Assembly: GCF_039905635.1 (NCBI RefSeq)
Contig: NZ_CP157000.1
Span: forward strand, 4,216,001-4,280,000
Source of the DNA: Microbacterium sp. ProA8
GTDB taxonomy: Bacteria > Actinomycetota > Actinomycetes > Actinomycetales > Microbacteriaceae
DNA: 64,000 nt
Direction: 5' to 3'
Shown here: in pieces, positions 33,547-41,124 of the stretch
How the letters are laid out: each line of letters starts with the position of its first letter
Numbering within the stretch: the first letter of the stretch is position 1
Position numbers and translations under genes: made by a program
Notes under the pieces: model-generated
The model's input: the letters and a program-made list of their open reading frames with translations, nothing else
Databases searched by the model: none
Told to the model about the DNA's origin: nothing

Positions 33547-34548
33547 TCAGCCGGCGAGGGCGGCCTCGCGCCAATCCGTGAGCACGCGCGCGGCGGCACG
33601 CGTGTGCGACCACGGCATCTGCGGCACCTCGAGGCGGCCGTCCGCGACGGCGAGCGAGAGCGCATCCGCCTCCGCGGCCATGGGCTGCACGACCGGCACC
33701 TCGACCACCCGCTCTTCGCCCCCGCGCCGCACGATCAGGGTCGACGAGCTCTCGGTGCGGCTGCCCCACGCGTTGGGGAGCACGACCTCGGCGTCGGTGA
33801 ACCGCAGCACTGCCGTGCGCGGGAGGTCCGCGATGATGGAGGTCGCAATCGCCGCCGTCACACCGCCGAAGGCGATCTCCGCGGATGCCGAGCCGTCGAC
33901 ACCCGACACCACTTCCGCCTCGAACCGGCGATACTCCGGCGCATCGATCGGTGCGCCGGCAGCAGCGGCGAGGTCGATCGCCAGCGAGAGCGGATAGCAG
34001 CCGACGTCGAGGATCGCCCCGCCCGCCAGTGCGCGGTCGAACAGCCGGCCCTCGTGCACCGGTGCCGCGAACCCGAAGGCCCCCTCGACACGCTCGAGCG
34101 CGCCGAGCTCGCCGCCGGCGACGAGTTCTCGCAGCGCATCGGCGAACGGTCCGAATCGTGTCTTGAAGGCCTCGAGGAACGGTCGCCGGGTGCGGGCTGC
34201 GATGTCGAGAATGCGCTCGACCTCTTCGAGCGTGGGGCTCGCCGGCTTCTCGCACAGCACGGCCTTGCCGGCCTCGAGCGCGCGGATCGCGAGCTCGGCG
34301 TGCGTCGTGTGCACGGTTCCGATGTACACGGCGTCGACGTCGTCGCGCGCGAGGATCTCGTCGTAGGTGCCGGATGCCGCAGCCCCGTGCTCCGTGGCGA
34401 AGGCCCCCGCCCGCTCCGCCGACGAGCTGCCGACCGCGTGCAGCACACCGTGCTGCGACGCCCGGAGCCCCACCACGAAGTCCCTGCTGATGGCTCCGGG
34501 GCCGAGCACGGCCCATCTCGTCTGCACCGTGTCGTCCGCCTGAGTCAT
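33547..34548 (-). CDS. Gfo/Idh/MocA-family oxidoreductase
   Basis: 333 residues. The Rossmann domain opens RWAVLGPGAISRDFVVGLRA, with VYIGTVHTTHAELAIRALEAGKAVLCEKPAS holding the conserved EKP lysine. The C-terminal GFO domain includes GGAILDVGCYPLSLAID. NAD(P)-dependent oxidation of a sugar, cyclitol or dihydrodiol is usual; substrate unknown. The ATG at 34548 is supported by TACGAT (34556-34561, minus strand) seven bases upstream. The frame stays open upstream only because of 12-bp repeats. It may serve the uronate locus next door, but it converges on it. Confidence 0.88.
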   Translation of the reverse strand: MTQADDTVQTRWAVLGPGAISRDFVVGLRASQHGVLHAVGSSSAERAGAFATEHGAAASGTYDEILARDDVDAVYIGTVHTTHAELAIRALEAGKAVLCEKPASPTLEEVERILDIAARTRRPFLEAFKTRFGPFADALRELVAGGELGALERVEGAFGFAAPVHEGRLFDRALAGGAILDVGCYPLSLAIDLAAAAGAPIDAPEYRRFEAEVVSGVDGSASAEIAFGGVTAAIATSIIADLPRTAVLRFTDAEVVLPNAWGSRTESSSTLIVRRGGEERVVEVPVVQPMAAEADALSLAVADGRLEVPQMPWSHTRAAARVLTDWREAALAG

Positions 34549-34623
34549 GGCCCCGATCGTATCGAGCCCCCGGTCGGCCGTCGCACGCCGGCCGTCGCAC
34601 CCCGGCCGTGGCATCCGTCCCTC

Positions 34624-34683
34624 GCTGCCCGAGCCGCTGCCCGAGCCGCTGCCCGCGCCGTTGCCCGCGCCGTTGCCCGCAAC
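34624..34683. repeat. Five 12-bp tandem repeats
   Basis: Units GCTGCCCGAGCC (two), GCTGCCCGCGCC, GTTGCCCGCGCC and GTTGCCCGCAAC. They lie upstream of the oxidoreductase gene, in the 334-bp gap 34549-34882, which holds no gene I would accept. Confidence 0.8.
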
Positions 34684-34767
34684 AGGTGATTCGGCGCACA
34701 CAGGACGACGGATGCCGAACCGGCCTGTCCTCGGCAGAACACCTGTCCCGGGCAACAGCGGCGGGAC

Positions 34768-34888
34768 GTCGGGCGTCGCGTCGGGCGTCGCGTCAGGCGT
34801 CGCGTCGGCCGCGTCAGGCGTCGCGTCAGGCGTCGCGTCGGCCGCGTCAGGCGTCGCGTCAGGCGTCGCGCCGGGCGTCGCGTCAGGC
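34768..34888. repeat. Minisatellite of 12-bp and 33-bp units at the 3' end of the EamA gene
   Basis: Repeated GTCGCGTCAGGC with variants. A 33-bp compound unit (12+12+9 bp) occurs twice. The array covers the stop codon (34883-34885) of the EamA gene, so unit changes could alter its C-terminus. Confidence 0.85.
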
Positions 34889-35821
34889 GATCGGCTCGGC
34901 CGCTTCCCGCGCGGCCCGTGACGATGAGCGCACCGCGCCGATGCTCGCCGCGATGACGAGCGCGATGCCCGCGATCTCGAGCCACGTCATATGTTGGCCC
35001 AGGAATATGAAGCCTGCGAGGGCCGCCGTCGCCGGCGCGAGGCTCATCAGGATCGCGAAGACAGCGGCCTGCAGGCGCCGGAGGGCGACCAGTTCGAACG
35101 CGTAGGGGATGGTCGACGACAGGATCGCGACCGCGGCGCCGAGCGCGACGAGTTCGGGACGCAGGAGGGCGGACCCGGCATCCGCGATCCCGAACGGCAG
35201 CGCGATCACCGCTCCGACCGTCATCGCCAACGCCAGGCCGTCGAGCTTCGGGAAGGCCCTTCCCACCCGCGCCGACGCCAGGATGTAGAACGCCCAGCTG
35301 CCGGCCGCGCCCAGCGCGAACAGCACGCCCAGCGGATCGAGGCGGTCCCACCCGCCGCCGCCCAGGGCGACGACGCCGGCGAGCGCGAGCACGGCCCAGA
35401 GCCAGGCGGATGCACGGCGGGCGGCGACGATCGACAGCACGAGAGGCCCCAGCACCTCGATGGTGACGGTGATGCCGAGCGGCAGGCGCTCGAGGGCGAG
35501 ATAGAACAGGCCGTTCATCAGGGCTAGCACGAGTCCGAACAGCGCGACGCCGGTCCAGTCCGACCGCGAATGCCCGCGCACCCGGGGCCGGGCGATCAGC
35601 AGCAGCACGATCGCCGAGAACACCAGCCGCAGCATCACCATGCCGAGGGGTCCCACCGCGGGGAACAGCAGCACCGCCAGCGATGCGCCGACCTCTTGGC
35701 ACGCCAGGCCCGCGATCACGAGCACGATCGCGGGTGTGGCTCCCGATCCCGCGCTGCGACCGGATCCGCCCGCCGGGCTCGCGCCCGCCCCCGTACCGCC
35801 CGAGCCCGCTCCGGCCCGCAC
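34883..35821 (-). CDS. EamA/DMT-family transporter
   Basis: 312 residues with ten predicted transmembrane helices in two EamA repeats (second from about 165: LGVLFALGAAGSWAFYILASARVG). These exporters typically move amino acids or metabolites (RhtA/YdcZ-like). The first 28 residues are a Gly/Ala/Ser-rich stretch. The GTG start overlaps the stop of the beta-lactamase-like gene by one base (TAGTG), so the two are coupled. A minisatellite overlaps its stop codon. Confidence 0.85.
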   Translation of the reverse strand: MRAGAGSGGTGAGASPAGGSGRSAGSGATPAIVLVIAGLACQEVGASLAVLLFPAVGPLGMVMLRLVFSAIVLLLIARPRVRGHSRSDWTGVALFGLVLALMNGLFYLALERLPLGITVTIEVLGPLVLSIVAARRASAWLWAVLALAGVVALGGGGWDRLDPLGVLFALGAAGSWAFYILASARVGRAFPKLDGLALAMTVGAVIALPFGIADAGSALLRPELVALGAAVAILSSTIPYAFELVALRRLQAAVFAILMSLAPATAALAGFIFLGQHMTWLEIAGIALVIAASIGAVRSSSRAAREAAEPIA

Positions 35822-37086
35822 TACGTCGCCGGAGGCGTGCAGACGGCTGCGGCGCCGATGGCGCCGTGGTACTGCTCGGGAGTCCAGGGCAGCCCGGCCT
35901 CGGGCACCGTCTCACCGGCCGCTGCGGGCGCCTTCGATGCGATCGCCGCGAGCTCCCACGCGAGGTACTCGCCCACTGACGCATCGGCGGCCGAGTTGTT
36001 GAGCACGACGGCGACCGTCAGCCCGGTCGACGGGTCGGCGAAGGCGGCGGTGATGTAGCCGGGCACCTTGCCGTACTGCCCGATGAGCGACCCCGCGATC
36101 AGCGCACCGCCGTCGGCGGTGTACCACGACGGAGCGTCGGGGGCCACCGCCACCGGGGCGCCGAAACGGTCGTCGTCCTGGACGAGCGCGCCCGAGGCGA
36201 GGGCCTGCACGTAGCGGCCGAGATCCTCGATGTCGGTGATGGCGCCGGCGTCCGTGAACCCGCTGCTCGTCGACGCCGCGGTCAGGTCGAGGGGGGCCGC
36301 GCAGTCGAGCGCGCCCTCGGCGTTGTTCACCGACTGCCCGCCTTTGAGCACGCCCTCCTCGGGAAGGTCGCCGAGCGCGGTCGCGTCCAGTCCCAGCGGA
36401 TCGGCCACGTACGTCTGGATGAGGTCCGCCGCCGTCATGTCGGTGGCGCGCTCGAGCGCCAGCCCGAGCAGCACGTACCCGGCGTCGGAGTCGCGGTAGG
36501 CCGCGCCGGGCGCGCCCGATCGCGGCTGGCCGAGTCCGAAGCTCGCGAGGTAGCGGGGCTCCCAGTCGCGTGCCGGGTTGCTGAGCCACGACGAGTACAG
36601 CTGACCGGCGAACGAGCCGATCCCCGATGTGCCGTCGCAGAGCTCCACCAGGCTGACGTCGGCGAGGTCGGGCACGCCCGAGACGTAGGCGGTGACGCTG
36701 TCGTCCAGCTTCACCTTGCCCGCGGCGGCGACTTCGAAGAGCACATCGCACGTCATCGCCCGCGTCACCTTGCCGGCGCGGAACGCCAGATCGGCGGTGA
36801 CCTCGCCGCCGCCGTCAGGCCGCTGCGTGCCGAGGCCGGTGACCCAGGCGCCGCTCCAGGGTGCCCAGACGCCCACGATGGCGCCGGAGGACCCGGTGGT
36901 GCCCATCGCGTGGGTGACGGCATCCGTCAATCGCTGCACCGTCTCGTCAGGCAGCGCCGCGTCCGACTGCGACGGCAGATCAGGCTCGACCTCGCCGCCG
37001 AACGAGCACCCGGCGAGCAGCAGAGTGGACGCCACGGCACCGGCGATGACCGCGTTGGCGCGGCGACGTGTAGACCGGGTCCGCAT
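35821..37086 (-). CDS. Beta-lactamase-fold lipoprotein with lost catalytic residues
   Basis: 421 residues. The lipobox LLLAGC (C27) follows a signal peptide. The mature part has the serine beta-lactamase/D-aminopeptidase (class C) fold: GAIVGVWAPWSGAWVTGLGTQ, SLVELCDGTSGIGSF, YVLLGLALE. The SxxK motif, expected in FRxGSVTK, reads FRAGKVTR, so the nucleophile Ser is K106 and the base Lys is R109. The YxN motif aligns with D199-S-D. It is probably a binding or regulatory pseudo-enzyme. ATG 37086 chosen for the signal peptide; ATG 37110 and the frame start at 37125 are alternatives. Confidence 0.85.
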   Translation of the reverse strand: MRTRSTRRRANAVIAGAVASTLLLAGCSFGGEVEPDLPSQSDAALPDETVQRLTDAVTHAMGTTGSSGAIVGVWAPWSGAWVTGLGTQRPDGGGEVTADLAFRAGKVTRAMTCDVLFEVAAAGKVKLDDSVTAYVSGVPDLADVSLVELCDGTSGIGSFAGQLYSSWLSNPARDWEPRYLASFGLGQPRSGAPGAAYRDSDAGYVLLGLALERATDMTAADLIQTYVADPLGLDATALGDLPEEGVLKGGQSVNNAEGALDCAAPLDLTAASTSSGFTDAGAITDIEDLGRYVQALASGALVQDDDRFGAPVAVAPDAPSWYTADGGALIAGSLIGQYGKVPGYITAAFADPSTGLTVAVVLNNSAADASVGEYLAWELAAIASKAPAAAGETVPEAGLPWTPEQYHGAIGAAAVCTPPAT

Positions 37087-37166
37087 TCTCACCCCCCGAC
37101 GATCGTGCATTGAATTCAAACACACCCTGGTCGCTTGCCGTGCACGGCGATCCGTAGGGTGTCAGC

Positions 37167-37493
37167 ATGACGCACCACTTCGACGACGACGCCCTCACCG
37201 GCGTGCTCCGCCATATGAACGGCGATCACGGCGACGACAACCTCCTCATCGCCCGAGCATTCGCCGGCGACCCGGGGATCGCGGGTGCTGAGGTCACCGG
37301 TTCCGTCATGACGGGGTTCGACGGCGACCGCGGCGTGTGGCAGGCGACGCTCGCCGACGGCTCGACCGCCGACGTCGAGGTGCCGTGGCCGTCCGGGCCG
37401 ATCTCCGAGCGTCGCGAGGTGCGCCGCGAGATCGTCGCGCTCTACGACGAGGCGTGCCGGCGTCTGGACGTCGAGCCGCGACCGCACGCCTAG
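37167..37493 (+). CDS. DUF2470 domain protein (HugZ-like heme utilisation domain)
   Basis: 108 residues. HMNGDHGDDNLLIARAFAG is the DUF2470 signature, found C-terminal in HugZ-type heme-degrading proteins and as stand-alone proteins. Here it precedes heme oxygenase by 58 bp in the same direction, so a role in heme handling is likely. TAGGGT (37155-37160) ends six bases before the ATG: leaderless start. Confidence 0.85.
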   Translation: MTHHFDDDALTGVLRHMNGDHGDDNLLIARAFAGDPGIAGAEVTGSVMTGFDGDRGVWQATLADGSTADVEVPWPSGPISERREVRREIVALYDEACRRLDVEPRPHA

Positions 37494-37517
37494 GCCGCGG
37501 CCGGGAGAACATTTTTG

Positions 37518-37536
37518 TTAGGTTCGCCTTATCTTC
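37518..37536. promoter_or_regulatory. DtxR/IdeR iron box upstream of heme oxygenase
   Basis: TTAGGTTCGCCTTATCTTC matches about 15 of 19 positions of the DtxR/IdeR consensus (TTAGGTTAGCCTAACCTAA). It lies between the -35 region and the -10 TAGCAT (37540-37545), so iron-bound repressor should block transcription of the heme oxygenase gene. Confidence 0.8.
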
Positions 37537-37551
37537 AGTTAGCATGAAGGT

Positions 37552-38205
37552 ATGAGCGACCCGATCCCGTTCTCGACCGCCCTGCGCGAGCGTTCGAGCA
37601 GCTCGCACTCCTCGAGCGAGCACTCCGGCTTCATGGCCGACCTCATGAAGGGGGAGGGGACGCGCGACGACTACGTCGCACTCGTCGCCCAGCACTGGTT
37701 CATCTACGAGGCGCTCGAGCGCACGGCGGCTCAGATGCGCAACGACCCGGTCGCCGCGGTGTTCATCTCCGACAAGCTGACGCGCCTGCCCGCGCTCGAG
37801 GCGGACCTCGAGTTCCTCGTCGGGTCCGACTGGCACGACCGCATCGAGCCGCTGCCGACCACGCAGCGCTACGTCGACCGCATCAACGAGGTCGGCGCGA
37901 CGTGGGCGGGCGGCTTCGTGGCCCACCACTACACCCGCTACCTCGGCGACCTGTCGGGCGGCCAGTTCATCGGCCGGCTGATGGCCCGCCGCTTCGGGTT
38001 CGACACCAACGGCATCGGCTTCTACCTCTTCGAGGACATCGCCGACCCGAAGGCCTTCAAAGACGTGTACCGCGAGCAGCTGGACGCGGCGCCCTGGGAT
38101 GCCGCCGAGCAGGAGCGCGTCATCGACGAGGTCCTCCTCGCCTACCGCTTCAACACCGAGCTGTTCGAAGACCTCGCCCACGCGAAGGCCGCCGCAGTCG
38201 CCTGA
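37552..38205 (+). CDS. hmuO: Biliverdin-producing heme oxygenase
   Basis: 217 residues, HmuO-like. The proximal heme ligand is H19 in SSSSHSSSEHSGFM. The distal helix is intact (HHYTRYLGDLSGGQFIGR with the GDLSGG flexible kink). FYLFEDIADPKAFKDVYRE is also conserved. It splits heme to biliverdin, CO and iron for iron acquisition. An iron box at 37518-37536 indicates iron repression, and TAGCAT six bases before the ATG indicates a leaderless mRNA. Confidence 0.95.
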   Translation: MSDPIPFSTALRERSSSSHSSSEHSGFMADLMKGEGTRDDYVALVAQHWFIYEALERTAAQMRNDPVAAVFISDKLTRLPALEADLEFLVGSDWHDRIEPLPTTQRYVDRINEVGATWAGGFVAHHYTRYLGDLSGGQFIGRLMARRFGFDTNGIGFYLFEDIADPKAFKDVYREQLDAAPWDAAEQERVIDEVLLAYRFNTELFEDLAHAKAAAVA

Positions 38206-38221
38206 CCGCCGCGCTGCCGGT

Positions 38222-38238
38222 TCGCCGGAGGCCGGCGA
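38222..38238. terminator. Stem-loop between convergent genes
   Basis: TCGCCGG (38222-38228) and CCGGCGA (38232-38238) form a 7-bp perfect stem in the 39-bp gap between heme oxygenase and the helicase gene. Confidence 0.4.
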
Positions 38239-38244
38239 GACGAT

Positions 38245-39627
38245 TCAGGATGCCGCGGGCCTGCGCACTGCGGACGCCATGAAGCGCCGCACGTCGGGGT
38301 CGACCTGGATGTCGCGCGGCCGCAGCGGCCGCGAGAGGTAGAGCCCGTCGAGCGAGGTCAGCCGGGACAGCGCGACGTACGTCTGGCCCGGAGCGAACGC
38401 GCCGGACCCGAGGTCGATGATCGCGCGGTCGTACGTCTTGCCCTGCGACTTGTGGATCGTGACCGCCCACGCGAGCCGCAGCGGGAACTGGGTGAACTCG
38501 GCGACGATGTCGCGCGTCAGCTGCTTGGATCCGGGGTTGTACGAGTACCGGTACTTCTCCCAGACCGCGGGCTCGACGTCGAACTCCTCGCCCTCGACGT
38601 CGACGCGCACCGTCTCGCCGGCGATACGGGTGACCGTTCCGATCGTGCCGTTCACCCACCGCGGCGGCTCGCCGAACGAGGCGGTGTCGTTGCGCAGGAA
38701 CATCACCTGGGCACCGACCTTCAGCTTGAGCTCGAGATCGGCGGGGTACGCGGCATCCCCTCGTCCGAAGTCGCCGTTCACCTCGGCCATCGCCGTCTGC
38801 TCGCGACCGACCAGCTCGGTCAGGTGCCGGCGGTTGATGTTGTTGACGATGTCGTTGCGCGTGGCCAGCGTGATGATGGGGTGCTCGCCGTCGACGGGGT
38901 CCGGGGGAGTGCGTGCGCCTGTCGTGTTGAGGACCTCCGCGATGTCGGCGGTCACGTGCCCGTAGCGCACCGCATTGAGCATGGCCTTGAACGCCGGGTC
39001 GGACTGCCGGTGGATGTCGACCAGCTCGCGGATGTTCAGGTCGGCGCCGTACGACCCGACGTCGAGGATGCCGTCGCTCGCCGCCTCGCCCACCCACACC
39101 TTGGCGTCGAAGAACCAGAACGACCGGTAGTGGTCGTTCACGTACCGCAGCTCGTCGCCGCGCGGCGGCACCGGGGCCAGCTGGTACGGGTCGCCGAACA
39201 TCACGATCTGGGCGCCGCCGAACGGCTCGCCGCGGCGTCCCCGCGCCTTGCGCAGCGCGCGGTCGATCGCATCCATGAGGTCGGCGTTGACCATGGAGAT
39301 CTCGTCGATCACCAGCGTGTCGATGGCGTTGAGCAGCTTGCGCGTCGCATCGGACTGATCCTCGTCGTGCGCGCCGATGATCCCCAGCGGCAGCTTGAAC
39401 AGCGAGTGGATCGTCTGGCCCTCGACGTTGAGGGCCGCGACGCCGGTCGGCGCGCACACGGCGATCTGCTTGCTCGTGTGCCATGCCAGGTGCTGCAGGA
39501 GGGTCGACTTGCCGGTGCCGGCGCGCCCGGTGACGAACACGTGCTCGCGGGTGTCCTCGATGAGCCGGAACAGCGCCTCCTGCTCGGCCGACAGCGCGAG
39601 GCCGGCAGGAGAAGGCGTGGTGGTCAC
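38245..39627 (-). CDS. Pif1/RecD-like SF1 ATP-dependent DNA helicase
   Basis: 460 residues. Walker A GRAGTGKSTL near residue 34, CAPTGVAALNVEGQTIHSLF (motif Ia), Walker B DTLVIDEISMV, motif III FGDPYQLAPV, and the C-terminal motifs AWAVTIHKSQGKTYDRAIID and TYVALSRLTSLDGLYLSRPL. This is the short Pif1-type core that unwinds 5' to 3'. GTG start with TAGCAT (39634-39639, minus strand) six bases upstream. Confidence 0.93.
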   Translation of the reverse strand: MTTTPSPAGLALSAEQEALFRLIEDTREHVFVTGRAGTGKSTLLQHLAWHTSKQIAVCAPTGVAALNVEGQTIHSLFKLPLGIIGAHDEDQSDATRKLLNAIDTLVIDEISMVNADLMDAIDRALRKARGRRGEPFGGAQIVMFGDPYQLAPVPPRGDELRYVNDHYRSFWFFDAKVWVGEAASDGILDVGSYGADLNIRELVDIHRQSDPAFKAMLNAVRYGHVTADIAEVLNTTGARTPPDPVDGEHPIITLATRNDIVNNINRRHLTELVGREQTAMAEVNGDFGRGDAAYPADLELKLKVGAQVMFLRNDTASFGEPPRWVNGTIGTVTRIAGETVRVDVEGEEFDVEPAVWEKYRYSYNPGSKQLTRDIVAEFTQFPLRLAWAVTIHKSQGKTYDRAIIDLGSGAFAPGQTYVALSRLTSLDGLYLSRPLRPRDIQVDPDVRRFMASAVRRPAAS

Positions 39628-39636
39628 CGATTCATG

Positions 39637-40119
39637 CTAACGAGCGGATGCCGCCTCCCGGCTGCCCGCGCCCGAATCGGTGGACGACGCGTCACTGTCC
39701 ACAGGTGGCTCGGCATCACGCCAGCTGCCGGTGCCCGCGACGACCTCGTCCATGATCGCCCGGAACCGCGGGCACGTCGTGATGTCGTGCGAGCGGCAGC
39801 GCAGGGCGTGCTCGGTCATGCGCCGCGAGCGCTCCATGTCGGCCATCCGGCGGCCGAGGTCGGCGAGGTGCTCCTCGAGCACGCGGTGCCGCTCGGGCGC
39901 CTGCTCGTCGAGCAGCACGCCGATCTGCTCCAGGCTCATGCCGGCGCTCCTGCTGCGCACGATCACGCCGATCCGCACCAGGTCGTCGTCGCCGTAGCGG
40001 CGTCGGCCGCCCCCGTCGCGTGCGGGAGTCAGCAGCCCCATGTCCTCCCAGTGCCGCAGCACGTGGGTGGGCAGCGAGAACCGGGCCGCGGCATCCCCGA
40101 TCGACAGATTTGACTTCAT
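39637..40119 (-). CDS. MerR-family transcriptional regulator
   Basis: 160 residues. The N-terminal MerR HTH (SIGDAAARFSLPTHVLRHWEDMGLL, RRYGDDDLVRIGVIVRSRSAGMSL) is followed by a coiled dimerisation helix. A Cys/His cluster CRSHDITTCPRF near residue 108 could sense metal or redox state. It is divergent from the flavoprotein gene. A 24-bp perfect palindrome in the shared promoter covers its own start codon, so it probably represses itself while activating the flavoprotein gene. Confidence 0.92.
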   Translation of the reverse strand: MKSNLSIGDAAARFSLPTHVLRHWEDMGLLTPARDGGGRRRYGDDDLVRIGVIVRSRSAGMSLEQIGVLLDEQAPERHRVLEEHLADLGRRMADMERSRRMTEHALRCRSHDITTCPRFRAIMDEVVAGTGSWRDAEPPVDSDASSTDSGAGSREAASAR

Positions 40120-40140
40120 GTCGACATGAAGTCACAGAAT
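40110..40140 (+). promoter_or_regulatory. MerR-type promoter with a 24-bp perfect palindrome in a 19-bp spacer
   Basis: TTGACT (40110-40115) and CAGAAT (40135-40140) are separated by 19 bp, the overlong spacing of MerR-activated promoters. The palindrome 40111-40134 has arms TGACTTCATGTC and GACATGAAGTCA. It includes the MerR start codon (40117-40119 on the minus strand). Confidence 0.85.
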
Positions 40141-40172
40141 CGCTCCGGACGCAAACGACGAGAGGACCACTC

Positions 40173-41006
40173 ATGTACGACGTCATCGTGATCGGCGGCG
40201 GCCCGGCGGGCCTGCAGGCCGCCCTCACCATCGGCCGCATGCACCGCACCGTGCTGCTGCTCGACTCGGAGGAGTATCGCAACGCCACGGTCGAGCACGC
40301 GCACAACCTGCTCACCAACGACGGCCGCAGCCCCGACGAGCTGCGCCGCATCGCCCGCGCCGAGCTCGCCGCCTACGACACGGTCGAGCTGCGCACCGGA
40401 GCGGTCACGGCCGTCGGCGGGGCGCTCGGCCGCTTCGAGGTCGCCACTCCCGAGGGCGTGGAACGTGCGCACCGGCTCGTGCTGGCCACCGGCATGCGCG
40501 ACGAGCTTCCGCCCGTTCCGGGCCTCGCGCAACAGTGGGGTCGCCGCGTCGCCCAGTGCCCGTTCTGTCACGGCCACGAGTTCGCCGGTGAGCGCATCGG
40601 CATCCTCATCGACGGAGAGCACGCGGGCATGATCGAACGGATGCTGCGCCCAGTGGTCGCCTCGGCCTTCATCGCGCGTCCGGCCGACGTGGCCGCGGTG
40701 ACCGAGGTCGACGGTGGTCTCGAGCTCCGGCTTCACGCGGGCGGCGCCGAACGCGTGGCCGGCGTCTTCACGGCCGCGACGTCGACCCAGCGCGCACCAT
40801 TCGCCGCGCAGCTGGGCTGCGGCATCCTCCCGAGCGGCGGCGTCGAGATCGACCTGCTCGGTCGCACGACGGTGCCCGGCGTGTACGCCGGGGGCGACAT
40901 GGCCCACCTCGCCGCGGTCCCCGGGCCGATGGTGTCGCTCGCGGCCGCGATCGCCTCCGGTCAGGTCGCAGGCGCCAGCGCCGTCCGGGACGCGATCATG
41001 GCCTGA
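40173..41006 (+). CDS. Thioredoxin-reductase-like flavoprotein under MerR control
   Basis: 277 residues. FAD motif DVIVIGGGPAGLQAALTIG at the N-terminus, redox pair CPFC (AQCPFCHGHEF) near residue 131, and C-terminal FAD motif PGVYAGGDMAHLAAVPGPM. As in its relative at 2223-3188, the NAD(P) motif is poor (ILIDGEHAG). GAGAGG lies eight bases before the ATG. Control by a Cys-containing MerR protein suggests a response to thiol stress, electrophiles or metals (inference). Confidence 0.87.
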   Translation: MYDVIVIGGGPAGLQAALTIGRMHRTVLLLDSEEYRNATVEHAHNLLTNDGRSPDELRRIARAELAAYDTVELRTGAVTAVGGALGRFEVATPEGVERAHRLVLATGMRDELPPVPGLAQQWGRRVAQCPFCHGHEFAGERIGILIDGEHAGMIERMLRPVVASAFIARPADVAAVTEVDGGLELRLHAGGAERVAGVFTAATSTQRAPFAAQLGCGILPSGGVEIDLLGRTTVPGVYAGGDMAHLAAVPGPMVSLAAAIASGQVAGASAVRDAIMA

Positions 41007-41124
41007 CCTGGGAGAACCGGTCGCGGCGATGCGCGAGGGGACGGGGAGTTCCAAATGTTTCAGGTGCGCGACAATGTCGGCCGTCCACAGGGGCCTCCCG
41101 GCCGGTCTTTCCTAGACTGGCCGG

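Noticed and set aside
34768..34888. Possible CRISPR array
   Set aside because: Units are contiguous 12/33-bp tandem repeats without unique spacers, and no cas genes are near.
34883..35821. Frameshift between the EamA gene and the lipoprotein gene upstream
   Set aside because: The TAGTG overlap is an ordinary coupled stop/start, and each protein has a complete family layout.
35821..37086. Beta-lactamase gene as a pseudogene
   Set aside because: Frame, signal peptide and fold segments are intact; only catalytic residues differ, so a functional non-enzyme is more likely than decay.
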